NCBI RefSeq assembly: GCF_019059575.1
Contig: NW_024883003.1
Location: 85,792-149,791 of the forward strand
Reading direction: 5' to 3'
Source: Amphibalanus amphitrite
Taxonomy: Eukaryota; Arthropoda; Thecostraca; Balanomorpha; Balanidae
DNA: 64,000 bases
Made by a program: the position numbers and the translations under genes. The notes below the pieces were generated by a model. That model was not told where the DNA came from, ran no database searches, and was given only the letters and a program-made list of their open reading frames with translations. Below are positions 12,261 through 25,830 of the stretch, in pieces. Every line of letters starts with the position of its first letter. The stretch's first letter is position 1.

Positions 12261-13292
12261 CGGGCACTCCAGTGTGGAGATTAATTACCAGTCCCTGAAT
12301 TTCAGTGTGAGCGGCGAGCGCTGTCCTACTTCAGTTCCTATCGCCGTATCCACGGCCCTGTTCCTGGCTCCGTGACCTGCAGAGCGTCTCTTACCTCCCG
12401 GCTCTCACTGCTACCCACCCGATCTGCAGAGTGGCAATGACAGATGACTGGTGATCGGACGGCCGACGACGGGCGCACGATTCACTGACACTTCTGTGTT
12501 TGTACACATCCCTGCTGAGGCTGGCTATCGGACCACGTCATCAAATGGCTCCTGTAGTCGGTGCCACATGCAGTCTGTCAACAGACTATGCATGGCCGCT
12601 CTTATGGCAATGACGTTTGGGAGGAAGGCTGACAATATCTAGAAAGGCGGCTCTGTTGTTCGAAGAGTGCATTTTTTGGCGGTGATTCTTTTTATTCCGA
12701 TGGGATGTTGTGCTTCGAAATTTCAGCGGACTACCACTGCACGGAATTTTGCAGCACATTGGCATCTTGCAGCGAATTTACAGCGGCATCTTGCAGCCTG
12801 TTTTTATTACAATACGTGTTGTGGATTCATGGTTATGCTCAGTGCGGCATTATATATCAGTCACCGCGAGTCCAAATAAAAAGCAGCAACATCATGACGT
12901 GAGTGCAGGCCGAGTTTGTGCACTCTAAGTCCGCTTTGTTCCAATTTTTCTATCAGTGTAACCGACACAACGGATAAATCCTATATCGAGCGATAGTAGT
13001 TAAACAACTTGTAATTGGCAACAAGGTGTGCTTTAACTAAATTAGGTATATGTTTCTCAAAAAAGTGGGCAGTCCAGTATTCTCAGCGGCAACCATGTCA
13101 GCAGACTATATATCCAGCCAGTTATCTTCGAACATAATTTGTGTTGATTGGTGGCGATGAGCTGCCATGATATTACCCGAAGATTCTTATTCAATAGTTC
13201 AAACACCATTCGTTTTAATTCTCTTTCTACTGATAAACAAACCTGAGTTCCATGACATCTTTGCGAAAGCTGCCTTAGATAAGCGTAAGATC
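12261..13292. other. Unassigned sequence
   Basis: No gene recognised. Near 12740-12800 a word GCAGC..TTGCAGC is loosely repeated. Confidence 0.4.
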
Positions 13293-13296
13293 TTAA

Positions 13297-14515
13297 CCCG
13301 CGACCGCCTGGGGGGGGGGGGGTCGGATCCGACCCCCTCCGTGTTTCTTGAATAACTCATGAACCGCTTACGTTATCAACTTGAAACTTGACATACCTTC
13401 TCCCCCATTAATTTGACGTCTCCTGTGTAATTTGTAAGAAAATTTTCCAAAAACTTTTTGAGATCTACCGATTTTAGTGATGTAACTATATGGCGTTTTC
13501 AGTCAAAAAGTGGTAAATGTTTAAAAAATCGCCAAAAATCAAGGTTTAAGGCAAATTGCAAATTAAGGACATTAATAGACGCAGCTCAACGAGTTCTTTA
13601 AAATGGCTATCTCGAATTTTCCATAAATGCGTTTTTCACCCCTAAAAATTAAAAAAAAACTATATTTTTTTGGAAAACAGCTTATAGAATCCAAAATTTT
13701 CAGAATTTCCAAAAACCGGAAAATATGTTATAGAGCTCTATTAGAACATTAGGTACCCCAAATTTCAACTTTCTATCTTGATTTTTGACCCCCAAATTGT
13801 AAAAAATAGCCCCAACATGCATAGGGCATGGTGACGTCATAAGCATTTTCGTGAATTAGAGGCACTTCTGAACATTGCATGTGAAAACAAATGGTACCAA
13901 TAGATTCCTGGGACAAAGCTCGTCTAGAAAAAGGCATTTTTATGTCAAAAATAAAAGGTTGAAAAATTGACTTTTTTCGTAGCCCTCGTTTAGTTATGTA
14001 TGGTATAAACAATTTGTTATGCTTTCAATGCACACTTATCACCAGCACAGTGACTTGGAGTCACATATAACCATTACCATCGGATTTGGCGTGAAAAATA
14101 AGCCATAAAACATGTGTCGCACGCCCATGTAGCAGAAAGTGAAAACCGTGACCTTTCGTGACCTGACCTGACCTTGACCCGTACTTATTATGACCCCTAT
14201 ACGCACATGGTACCTTCACTAGGTCTTTGAGGTCATTTTTGGTGAGTTTCGAGCAGCAGCTATCGATTCCGCTGTCCGTAAGTCTAATCATGCAAAACCC
14301 CAGAATTTGACCTTTGACCTGACCTTGACCCGAAAGTTGACCTCAATCTTAAATCTTAAGAGTGCTTAGGGAAGGTCTCGTAAAGACCTCTCGAACGCCG
14401 CCTCGCGGGGCTCGATACGACCATTGGTTCTCGAGATAACAGGGGGGGAGGTCGGATCCGACCCCCCCCCCCCAGGCTGTCGTGGGTACGGAAATAGCCC
14501 CCAGGCGGTGACGGG
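13297..14515. mobile_element. piggyBac-like non-autonomous element 4
   Basis: TTAA flanks lie at 13293-13296 and 14516-14519. The ends are CCCGCGACCGCCTGGGG against CCCGTCACCGCCTGGGG. Subterminal G-run/C-run hairpins contain GGTCGGATCCGACC at both ends. It is 1219 bp, with TGACGTCA at 13832 and TGACCT half-site clusters near 14150-14180 and 14305-14345. Confidence 0.87.
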
Positions 14516-14519
14516 TTAA

Positions 14520-16655
14520 AGGTTAATAAGACCACTGGTCGGCAAATTTCTTCTTTGTGATGACACAAAAGTGCAACTCATTGTTTGCACCCATAGGTCC
14601 CGTCAGGTTGATCTCTTTGAAACGCTCATTTGTCTTCGGAGGCTAAGAGGCTTGTTTAATAATTCGATTAAGAGGAAACGATAAGTTCAGCTACAAAGTC
14701 TGGCTCATCCCAGATTCTTCATTACATCGAACCACTGGAAAGCGTCCCGATGGACTGGGCCTGGTGTTTTTATGATAAGGTAAGCGGGCTCGTAGAGAGT
14801 TGGTGATCTCAACTCCAGGTTGGACGGTGCCAGAGTGCGCGTCAAACTGAGCAGCACGTCTGAGAGCCATCTGCCTTTCAAATCAGTCATCCTGTGTGGT
14901 CCGGAATAGCAGGAGATGTTCGATTTATGCAATCACACCCGACTTTGTCTGGCATATACCAACTACATCGCGAAACAACGAGCGAAAATGCAGTGGTCTG
15001 CAGATGAACCATAGATTGCATATATGAATCGCATTATTCATTGAAGTGCGATGTTCGCAGAAGAGTTTACTCTCGGGGTTCGTGTGGAAAGGTGCAGGCA
15101 CGGAGCTAAAGGGGAGCGCTGTGTCGTCTAGGACAACGATTGCGACAATGCCCTGCGGACGAGCAGAGAACAAAGTCAGCACCGCTGCGGAGCTGATGGT
15201 ATGGCGTCACCGGGGACCCGTTCAAATGCCGCGACCGCCGCCGCCCATGGGGAAGCGCTGACAGAGAGTCACCGGCGACGGATTCACAGGATAGAGGCGC
15301 CATTCTGGTCCGTTCCACTGGCTGCTTTTGCTCGAACACATGTTCAGCGCAATCATCCGTTCAGCATAGTGGTTTAGGGTTAGTGGCGAGTGCTGCAATC
15401 ACTGCCACTTCCGTGTCGTTTGAGTGTCGCGTTCATTATAACGGTCTTAATTGATATAATGCAGTGATCAATGGCCAATATTCACAGCTGATTGACCATC
15501 GGTGATCGGCTCCAAGACTCATAGGGTCGTGACGAACTGGACATTTGTTAGATCGATCCCTGTTGCGCCCCATAATGGCCTTCACACTTCACAGCGAAAT
15601 TCAGAGAGCTGCAAGTTGAAGCAAAGTGCAAATCATCAGATACTGGATAAGAAGAAAAAAGCGAAACTCGCCAAAAGAAAGAAGAAAGGGGAGGAACAGA
15701 AGATAAAGATATAAGATTGACAACTATCCCCGTAAGTATTTCGAATTACGTCCGTCGGCACTGCACGGCAAGTCAGCTCAGACCGTCGGGACTTGTGTTA
15801 GCTGAGACGATCATTGATCACGACTGAGGGCAGCAATGATCCCCTCGTCAATGCCGGCATCAATGCCGAAATTGATGTCAGACTTGTTCTGCATACATTG
15901 GATTTTGTGCCATTGGGCTCAATGTGATCTAGTTCAAAAGTTATTCTGACACTTCATAGAACACAATTTGCTGCCTTCTAAATAATAGCTTGAAGCATTT
16001 TACTTCCCTATGCCCATGCGATGCAGAGCTTCAATAAGGAAAACGTTCTTTGTGACGCACGTTGGCTGGCCTTCTTTTCAGCACCTTTCATCGCCTATGG
16101 GCGATGACATTGTCTTGCTCCACTCACAGCTGAGTGAGGTGGGTCAGGTTCGATCCTGACGGCCACACGCGCTATCAATACTACCAAAAGCGTGACGAAC
16201 TTTAGAAGTTCAGTACTACTTCAGGGCCCTCTTTAAGGGCATGTCTGTGCATTTAGCGCAAATGTGTTGCAAGCAACCAAACAGGTAACTAAATACGAAG
16301 TTCGAAACGATAAATGTACAACTGGGCACACACAAGAGTAGCTAACTGAGCTCTTTTGTGAAATGCCCACTACCGACGGTGAGTGGTGGCTGTGTCGATT
16401 TTCTACAGGACTGATGCAGTCATTAAGTGTATGTGTTGGTCGGCGCTGTTAGGGCGCCGCTGCCCGTGAGCTCGGTGGCTAACGTAGCCACTTTGTCGCT
16501 CGGCTCGGCGGCCATTCAGCGACCGCTGGTTATGAGGTGTAATGTGCACCTGAATGGAGCGCAACCGTGTGCTGTACGGCCGCCGCCCTAAATGGCCGCA
16601 TTTGGCCGAGACTGGCGCCACGGTGCACTGATGTCGTCCCCCGTCCCCTCCCCCG
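14520..16655. other. Unassigned, with a B-box-like site
   Basis: No gene is recognised. At 16140-16175 GTGGGTCAGGTTCGATCCTG resembles a polymerase III B box (GGTTCGANNCC) inside a 6-bp stem. No matching full tRNA fold was found, so a decayed tRNA-derived SINE is possible but unproven. A purine-rich patch lies at 15640-15715. Confidence 0.3.
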
Positions 16656-16760
16656 ACTGAGGTCCTCCAGGAGCCGACTGAAGTGCTCCAGGAGCCGACT
16701 GAACATATCCAGGAGCTGCACTAAGGCCTTGCAGGAGCCAGCTGAGTGCCAGGAGAGGCG
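16656..16760. repeat. Minisatellite, about 24-bp unit
   Basis: Four to five units of CTCCAGGAGCCGACTGAAGTG. Confidence 0.8.
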
Positions 16761-16984
16761 TCCTCAGGAACTAACTGGGTCCTGCAGGGAACGTTGGGCC
16801 TTGCTGAAACCGACTGGGCGGGGTCGGCGTGGCCGTCTGTGTCAACGCTAAATGACATGGGGTTAACGACGCCCAGTCACACATAAGCCCCTACTTAATA
16901 TGCAATCAAAGAAACCGTTTGGTGTGTCGGCTAATGTGGGCCGTGACAGGCGGCGGGACGCCTCCATTACGTGCCGACAGGCTG

Positions 16985-17260
16985 TTTGGTGGCCGCGCAG
17001 CGCCATCAGCGGCCGCTCACATCAGCGGGACGCTCATATTAGCGGGACGCTCATATTAGCGGGACGCTCGCATCAGCGGGCTGCTCATATTAGTGCCCCG
17101 CTCACATCAGCAGGTCGCTCTTATAGGCTGCCCACATCAGGGGGGTGCTCATATTAGCGAGCCGCTCATATTAGCGGGCTGCTCAAATCAGCGGGCCGCT
17201 CACATCAGCGGGACGCTCACATCAGCGGGACGCTCACACCAGCGGTTGTGCTATTTAGGG
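16985..17260. repeat. Minisatellite, 17-bp unit
   Basis: About sixteen units of AGCGGGACGCTCATATT, with CATATT alternating with CACATC variants. It passes on the right into a looser GGCCGCTCACATA array to about 17,510. Confidence 0.9.
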
Positions 17261-17510
17261 GGCCACTCATAGGCCGCTCACATAACTCACACAGGCCGCT
17301 CACATAGGCCGCTGCCCTTGTTAGAATCGTTCATTGGCCGCTTAAACACCACCAGGCGGCTTTCAGGCCGGTGGCCTATTACCCAGCCGCTCACTGGCCT
17401 TTATATCATCAACGGACCGCAAACCTAGCCAACAGGCCGCACTAGGCCACCCAAAGGCCGGTGACCTACTAGCGGACCGTTCACTGACCGCTATACAATC
17501 AGAGTGGCCG
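17261..17510. repeat. Loose GGCCGCTCAC repeats
   Basis: Irregular repeats of AGGCCGCTCACATA and GGCCGGTGACCTA, derived by eye from the adjoining 17-bp array. Confidence 0.6.
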
Positions 17511-18779
17511 TCCAACATTTACATCACTAACTATGTCTAGATTTCAAATAAAACTATGCCTGCCTGAGCTCTGTCTTTTACCGCTATATCATTTTATGGT
17601 TTCAACTTCCGCCAGACCGTTATGGATTGCTTATTCATGGAGTTTCAGTTAGCTGCTGACAACCCCTGCATTTTGTCAATGACCCAAACAAGCATAAAGC
17701 TTAATGATAGCATGGCATTTCGCCATCATCTGTGTCTCCCAGCCCATGTCATCATTTTCCACTGGAAGTAATTGAAGTTTCACCGATCTACCGTTCTCTG
17801 GGCTGTTAAGCTGCTAGGCTCGGATCGCTGCAATTATCCTTTATTATCTTTGGCCAAACCTCTGCCCTTGTTAGAAATACAACTATATTTCATGCTGAGA
17901 CTCCTCACAAGTCGCATTTCCTGTGTATCAATCATCTCAGTTTGCGGCAGTCAACATTTGCAGTCAATAGTCATGCACAATAAATTGCACAATACACAAT
18001 GCACATTGCACATACCAAAGACGGTATCTTGAGAACCATGTGTTTCCAAGAGGAATGTCAGTACTCCATTTATTAGCAGAACCGGAACAACACCGCAAAA
18101 CAACCTTTTCCTTTTTAATTCATTTTTGGATAAGGGTAAACAAATTACAGCTCCTTTACATGCATAAAGCTCCCAACACTATTGGTCTCCGTATACGATT
18201 TTCCAAAAGCAAATGCTGTACTGTAATCAACGACTACGGAGTATGCGGACCGGTTACTCAGTGCCACCAGCAGAACACACACACACACAAAAAAAAAACA
18301 ACAACACTCAGTCCCACCAGCCTGTCATAGGTCGCAGCAGTCTGTTGCCAAGCATTGCCCAGGTTCAGCAGCTGGTCAGTGGTCATTCAAAACGTGGTTC
18401 AGTCCCGGCAGTTTCAAGTACCATGCATCACCAAATCCTCCAGCAGCTAGGGCAATACATACAACGCTCGGCCAGCGGTCCCAGCAGCTGAGAGTACCGC
18501 AAAGGAGGTTTCCAGAAGGGAGGTTTGAAACGCTGAGACGCCTCAAAATGTCATCAATTTTGGGCGCTTAGGGAGGGCAACTGCCCCAAATGCCCCCCAT
18601 CCCGGATCATCAGTGACGGCAGCAGTAAGCAGCAGTAGCTGGTCGCCCGGCCGATACCCTGTCCCATTAGCCGTCCCGCAGTGCCTCAGCCGGCGGTCCG
18701 TCGGTGGTCGCACCGACACCCGATCCACGCAGTGATCGCCACCACAGCGCCGCTCCGCCCGCCCGGCGGCTCCCATCCA
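17511..18779. other. Unassigned sequence
   Basis: No gene recognised. A short CACACACAC/A-run patch lies at 18278-18305. Confidence 0.4.
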
Positions 18780-19500
18780 TGATATACGGGCCGGCTAATG
18801 ACAAAACTGCATCGTATTAATAACCATTAAAGGTGAGTTCACTGAAAGCCGACCCAATTAATACACGGTGCCCATGCGAAGCCGACATTTCCATAGGTCG
18901 TCCTAGAAATTAGATTTGTGGAATGGCCGTCCCGGCTGCTCATTGACATTACTTTTGCATGTTTTCGGGCAGTCTGTGCCGTCCGCTAACCCAGCCTAAT
19001 ACGTGCAAGGCATAAAACTCTCATGACGTCGAAATCTAGGCATAAATTTGTGGCAGTCTGGGCGGCCGGTGTAGCGTGGCAGGCTGAGCGATAAAACTGC
19101 AGCCTACTCGCCAATTATCCCTTCATTGACGGTAATTATTATTAGCGACGGCGATGATAATTGCCGCAAACAGCGCTCCACATCGTGTACCAACATAAAT
19201 GTTTTACTCCCCTAAATTAGCGGAAACGAGCTTTTTGCGCGACGCGTCGGTTTCTGGTCGGCCGGAGGGGTGGCGGGGCCGCGGGGCGCGGGCGAGGGGC
19301 GGGTCCATTAGTGCGGTGCCCGCGCCCGGATGGCCAGCCGCCACGAGTCATTTACCCGCTGGCACTCGTCGGTGACGCGGCCACTGATACGCGTTTATAG
19401 CAATTACGATCATTAGCCGGAGGGAGGTGGCGCCGCCACATGACTATTGCAGTGGGTGGCGGCGGGCCTGCAGGAGAGCCGGGCGTGATCGGTCACCGGC
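18780..19500. promoter_or_regulatory. TAAT-rich non-coding block, candidate enhancer
   Basis: This non-repetitive block mixes GC-rich DNA with many homeodomain-type cores: CGGTAATTATTATTAGC near 19131, GATAATTGCC near 19155, CTAAATTAGCGG near 19212, and CAATTACGATCATTAGCC near 19403. No frame is supported. The look is that of conserved regulatory DNA near developmental genes. Only comparison with a relative can show it. Confidence 0.3.
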
Positions 19501-19529
19501 TGGCCGAGCAGCTGGGCACGCCGACTGCG

Positions 19530-19995
19530 CTCCCGCATACAGCAGCGACTGAACAGGCACTACTCACGAGCCCCTCCTCCCCCGCATACAGCAGCAGCTG
19601 AATAGGCGCTAGACAGCCACACACTAGCAAATGAACCGGCCACCTCTGCTCCCCCCTACAGTGCAGTGACCGAACCGGGCGCTACCGACACGAGCAAATG
19701 AACTGACCACCTCCTCTACAGCAGTGACTGAACTATAGGCACTACACACGGGAAAATGAACAGATCACCTCTGCTCTTCCATACAGCAACGACTGAATCG
19801 GACACTATAGTACAGATGATTCCTCTTCTCCGCTACCGCATACAGCAGCGACTGGAACAGGCACTACACAGCACACATGAACGAATGAACCGACCGCCCC
19901 CTCTCTCGTATACATTAGGGCTGAACAGGCTCTACACACGAGCCCCCTCCTCCGTTCCCACATACAGCAGCGACTGAACCAGGCACTATCAACCG
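19530..19995. repeat. Degenerate tandem repeat, about 60-75 bp
   Basis: Six or so diverged units contain CATACAGCAGCGACTGAACAGGCACTACACACGAG and GAGCAAATGAACCGACCACCTC words. The copies drift in length. Confidence 0.8.
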
Positions 19996-21610
19996 ACCTG
20001 ATGGACTGTGACGGGACCCAAACGGTCACACTGTTACACCGGACGATGGTCTGCACACTACACACATTTCACACTACACGCCAACCGGACACCGGTTGGC
20101 GGTGTTCTGTGCTTTTTTGCATTTGTCTTCACTTGCACACTCTGGGTTTTGAGCTTACTCAAGCAGCACTCAAGGCTGGGGCCGAACGTCAGTCCAAATT
20201 TAGGCAACCTTTGGGTCCAACCCCACCGGACGCTACACAGAGACCTAATCGAAGCTACACACAAAACTGACCGAAACTATCCGCACCAACCCGATCAAGT
20301 GCTTCTTATCGACGGCCGACCTGATATCCAATACCGGCCCAATCGGACACCATCCGCGCGATCGAGCACTAGCCATCGGCACTACCAACACTACTCGTAC
20401 TTAAACGCCAACTTTTTGTATAATTCCTTTGTCCATTATTGAATGCTTCAAAAGTCAGGCTGTCCCAAAATTTCAAACAGCATAACAACCATATACACAG
20501 CGCTAAGAAAAACTTTTACATTCAGATAGGTATATTGATTCGAACTGATGTGTCTCCAGATTTACATGGCGGTGGATCGGGCTGAGCGCTGGCGTCGTCC
20601 CGTCGCGATAGGCCGTTACTATCAGATAGCGAACGATAGCGTCCGGCTCCGAGAGGGAAACAGTAGCCTGGTACGATTTGTTCGCACCTGTACACGGCTA
20701 CCGTATTACAAAAGTACACCATTTTATCGTGATCGGGGGGAATGGAGGAAACACATGTCACCGGTCCACCGACTATCTGAGTGTATCTCGGGACCTAATG
20801 AACTGATTTGGACATAACCAGGCTTTACAGAACTGCGCAAAGTATGCCCGACATCAAGAGGAAAAGGTGCTGCTACCGGTACTTACCAGGAAAGGAATCG
20901 GTGACTGTAAGATCAGCCTGCTCCTCCAAAAGTCCGTTTCATTCTATATTTGTCCTTATCTTGCTTCACGCCCAAGGCAAAAAATCACTTTTCCCATTTC
21001 TTTTTACCTGAATAACACAGCTGTTTCTTCTTAAAACCCCTCCTGCACTCTTGCCATTGTTCGCTTTAGCATAACCGACTTTGGGATGCATTTGCTTATG
21101 ACGTTTTAAAACTTAACTAATGCTTAGGAACTACTTAACGCTGTTTTTCTGGGTAGTCTTTTATGTTCGTTTTGTGCTTCTCTTCAAAAATGCATTAGGA
21201 AAAACGAAATATTGCAATTCGTAAAATTATCAAACATTTGATTTTTTCACCACTGATAAATTTTACATTTATCAGTTATTCATGCGTTTATCTATACTTA
21301 GTTATTCATGCATTTATCTGTAACAACCCAGCCAACATATCGATTTCAAAGGCAGCCTTGACAAACAAATTGAACATAAATTGAAATATTGAGAAGCATG
21401 TGTCATTATGGCATCCGAATGGTCTCAGTCTACACAGTTTCCTTCAACATAACTGTAAAATCCGGTGTGGAAAGGAAAACTCTGTAAGCGTGATTCAGTA
21501 GCGCCATAAATCAGCCGAGGTGCTAATCGGTCGACAATGGACTGTCACCTGCGCTCAAATCCCGTGATCTATGCCAAAAATCCACTGATAGGCGTCGAGC
21601 CTCAGCTTGT
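19996..21610. other. Unassigned sequence
   Basis: No gene recognised. Near 21270-21320 TTATTCATGCGTTTATCT occurs twice. Confidence 0.4.
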
Positions 21611-21614
21611 CGTG

Positions 21615-21780
21615 CCAATGCGGCGCACAGGTGTCCAATGTCCGATCCCGGCATAACTCTGCAATCTAAGCTGTCCGATTCTGACATAGTCCAGTCACAG
21701 TGATCTCACTGTCCAATCCTGGCACAGTTCAATGAACCAGCTGTCCGATCCAAGCATGACCAAGCGACCCCGCTCTCCGG
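21615..21780. repeat. Degenerate tandem repeat, about 44 bp
   Basis: Four units share CTGTCCGATCCTGGCATAGT-like words. Confidence 0.6.
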
Positions 21781-23022
21781 CATGCGGGACAGCCTCCGCG
21801 TGCTGCGCACTGCACGGCTCTGGCCTGTCAATCTTCACACTGAAATAGTTGCCTATTCAATATTCATATACCTGTATATGGTGAAGAACTTTTCAACTTA
21901 AGTGCACTCAAATGTGTGAACTCGTTGGCTGTGCATTCTGAGGTCTGGATTTTCGAATTCTGTCCTTTTAAAAAATCAGCAAGCTCTCATGCCCCAATCC
22001 CCATTTTTCATGTTTCTGTGGGTTGCGGACTTGTGAATGGCAAGATTGCACATATTTTGCTTCTGTTCCTGAACGTTATGTATCAAGTTGTATGTAACGT
22101 ACCAGGGCTGGTTGTTCGGAGCTATCTTTGCCCAAATCGCTCATTTGTTTCCTAGATACAAGCAGATACGGTGACGACGCGGTGGCGTGGATTTCCTCAA
22201 TTATGACACTTGTGCCGCTATTTTCCTTTTTCTACTGGTGCCGGGGCTGGCGAACACTGGCAAATTGAGTCGGCTTTCGCTGCGTGGCACAGAAGCAGCC
22301 TGTAGCTGTCAGCCTGCAGTTGAAACATGAGCCGCGAGCTCCTGACGTCACAGGTAAGTAGATTTAAAAAGTGACCTTTTTCGCCACAGCTTAGAGGGCT
22401 TTTCTCATTTACAGTACAGCATACAAGTAAGTAATAAGATACATGAAACATATTTCTGTGATTTTATTTTAATGGGGATAAAAAGGGCCTGGGTTAGTCA
22501 TCGAAAGTGTTATTAGTCCCAAACTAAAGCTGCGCTTGGCTACATTTTTTCTTCTTCAGAATCCGGTTAACTGGAAAACTTAAGACTCGCAAAAACGCGG
22601 CAGAAGGTACCGCGAAGACAAAACTACCATAATCCCCGCAGAATCCGGGTTTGAAATAGCTGTCCGAAACGGTAAACAATGACTCACGAACACCAGACCT
22701 ATAAATAGCTTTGTGGGGCGGGATTGGCGGCTTAGCCGACGTTCTTCCATTTAGCCGCTAATGCATTGGCGGTTATGTTCAAATAATTTGTACCTATCTG
22801 ATCATCTCACACGCTGCGGAGTGGTACATGCTGTTCGATTTCAGTCGAGCTCCCGTTACACGCGGTGTTTTCCTGTCACTGTGGATGACGGCCATGCGAA
22901 CAATACATGGGCACTATCTGATCTATTCAACAGTGGAGGCTGACATATTTGCACACATGTTGCTACAACAGAAATATGCAGCACATTTTTCAGTCTATTT
23001 TTTTTTTGCAGATATGTATACT
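21781..23022. other. Unassigned sequence
   Basis: No gene recognised. A TGACGTCA lies near 22343, outside any element I can define. Confidence 0.4.
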
Positions 23023-23699
23023 GATGAGCCATAGACCACTATGGGTGATCCAAAAAATTCGGAACCCCTAACTTAAAATGTCTATAAGTCCAAAAGTATT
23101 CATTTTATTGACAAATTGCAAACACAATTAGAAAGAGCATCAAATTCTCTATAATATCACGTGAAATTGGTGCATGTATATTGTAAAGCATTGGCACACT
23201 ATTAGCTTTTGGATTGGGCGTCAGAAAACTGAGCGAAACGAAATCGCGAAATGTTAACATTGCACTTAAATCCGTTAGCACTATATCTGCTATTTCTTTT
23301 TTTGCGAATAACACCACATTAAAACTCAATTTTATTACAAAAAAAAAGTTTACACAGAAGCACACAATAGAACAGATACACGCGTCCACGGGCGTAGGAA
23401 CGTCATGAAAAGTGGGTGGGCCACCCTGTCAAGGGGCCTCTTTTTCCAGAGGGCCTCCTATTTTCAGGGGCCTCCAACTTTTGCCTCGTCCTGCTGGCTG
23501 CTTTCAAGTATGACCTGCAAATCTAGCTTCTGAGATCGGGCAGATGTACCCAGGGGCTAATCGCTTAAGCGAACAGTGCGGAAAGTCCGCACCATTTTTA
23601 AAAGTTATTCCCCCTCCGATTTTTTTTTAGAATCTATTTGCCGCAAACGGCGCATGACCCCTGAAAACCCTTACACAAATGTCTTCCTCGTTTCCCAGG

Positions 23700-24080
23700 T
23701 GCCCCCATTAGCTTCATAGGCGCCCTCTTTGGCATATAAGCACCCTATGTATAGTCATCAGAGACATCCCTAAATGTCCCACAGTCGCCCCGTTGTCGCA
23801 TACAATGTGCGCTTATCATAGGCGTCTCTGTTTTATGGACACTTGAAGGCGCCTCTCTTTGCCATGCCGGCGCCCCTGTTTCTTATGAATGCACCCCCAT
23901 GGCATTGATCAATTGCAATTTGCAGACCTCTATTGCATGTGAACACCCATATATGTAGGCCTCAGAGGCGCCCCTCTTTCGCATTGAGGCGCCCCTATGG
24001 GCTTCATAGACGCCCCTCTATTGCACGTAGGTGCCCTACTGTCTCAGAACCGCTCCCCTTTGGCATGCAGACGCCCATCT
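23700..24080. repeat. Loose GGCGCCCCTCTTT repeats inside the 3.1-kb element
   Basis: Irregular units of about 30-35 bp with GGCGCCCCTCTTTCGCAT and GGCTTCATAG words. Confidence 0.65.
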
Positions 24081-24109
24081 TTCGTACGGAGGAGCCGCTG
24101 TGGTTCTTA

Positions 24110-24780
24110 GAGACGGCATGGTGCTCCCAGACGCAGATGGGGCTCTCGGAGTCGACAGTGTGGGACCTTCAGTCGCTGATGGGTGCCCGCCAGATGTGGA
24201 CCCTCGGTGACGCCGGTATGGGGCCCTCAGAGATGCCGGTATGTGGCCCTTAGAGACACCGGTGTGGAACCCTCAGATACTTCAGTGTGAAGCCCTTACA
24301 ATTGCTGGTGTGGAGCTATGAATGCGCTAGCTTAAATCCCTCAGAGGCCGGTACATGGACATTAGAGCTCAGTGAGAGTTTGTGTGGTGCCTTCAGTGGC
24401 CTTGTGGAGCCGTTAGACATCAACATGGTGCTCTCAGGAGCCGGTGAGTCCTCAGAGTCACCGGTGTGGGGCCTTCAGAGCTCCGAGATACTGGTGTGGG
24501 GCCCTCAGAGGTGTCGGTGTGGGTCCTTCAGATGTACCTATAGAGCCTTGAGATGCACAGGTGTGGTGGCCCATAGAGGCGCCGGTGTGGGGCCCCCAGA
24601 GCCACCGATATACGGCCCTAAGAGACACTAGTATGACCCTCAAAGGCGCCGCTGTGTGGCGCTCATAAACACTGGTGTGGAGCCATCACAGGCGGGTGGA
24701 GCCGTTAGAGGCCGGAAAGGGCCCTTAGATGCCTACAAGGAGCCTTCAGAAGCCGGCGTGGCACCCTTATGGGGATAAGC
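24110..24780. repeat. Loose GGTGTGGGGCCCTCAGAG repeats
   Basis: Irregular units of about 25-40 bp based on CCGGTGTGGGGCCCTCAGAG. Frames through it are by-products. Confidence 0.7.
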
Positions 24781-24879
24781 GTGTCTACTTAGGAGCCCTT
24801 GAGGTGCTCTCATGAGCTCTGTGGGGCCCTACCGAGCCGAAATATGGCCACGGCCAGTTGCCGCCGCATGGCTCTTCGG

Positions 24880-25830
24880 ACTATCATTCTCAGGGGCCTC
24901 ATCTGCCTAGTTTGAATAGAAGGGCCTCTCAGACCATCATTCTCATGGGCCTTCTCTGGCTAGTATAAATACATAGAAGGGCCTGTTAGACCATCAATCC
25001 TAGGGGCCTCCTCTGGTTAGTATAAACAGAAGAGCCTCTCAGACCATTAATCTCAGGGGGCTCCTGTGGACAGTATAAATAAAAGGGCCTCTCAGACCAT
25101 CAGTCTCGGGGGCCTCCCTAGAAAAGTGTAAATGTGGATAGAGGGCCCCCTCAGATTCATTACGAGTAGACCTCTCTGACTACCTATTAGTCTCAGGGGC
25201 CTCTTGTGGCCAGTATGAATATAAGAGCCTCTCAGACCATCGGTCTCAGGGGCCTCTTCTGACTAGTGTGGATAGAGGAGGGCCCTCCCAGACCACCGGT
25301 TTCAGGGGCCTCCAGTGGCCAGTTATAAGAACAGAAGGGCCTCACAGCCATCAGCCTCGGGGGCCTCTTCTGACTGGTGTGAATATGAGGGCCTCTCATA
25401 CCATCAGTCTCAGGGGCCTCCTCTGCCTAGTGTGAATATAAGGGCTTCCCACTTCCCAGGCCATCAGTCCCAGGCCATCAGTCTTCTGACTGGTGCCGGA
25501 TTGAGGGACCTCCCAGACCGAAAGTTTTGGGGGTCTCCTGTGGCCAGTATGAATAGAAGGGCCTCTCAGTCCATCAGTATCATGGGCCTCTTCTGCCTGG
25601 TGTGATTATAAGGGCCTCTCAGGTCATCAGTCTCAGGGGCCTCCTCTGACTACAGTGTAGATGGATAGGCCTCCCAGACCATCAGTCTCAGGGGCCTCTT
25701 CTGACTATTGAGGATAGAGGGGCCTCCTCTGACTAGTGAGGGTAGGGGGCCTCGGCTAGACCGCCAGTGTCAGGGGCCTATTCTGACTAGTGTGGATGGA
25801 GAGGCCTCCCAGACCACCAGTCTCAAACCT
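24880..25830. repeat. Satellite-like array, about 54-bp unit
   Basis: Around seventeen units contain GACCATCAGTCTCAGGGGCC, TCCTCTGACTAGTGTGAATA and GAGGGCCTCTCA. The units differ by several bases and small indels. Confidence 0.88.
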
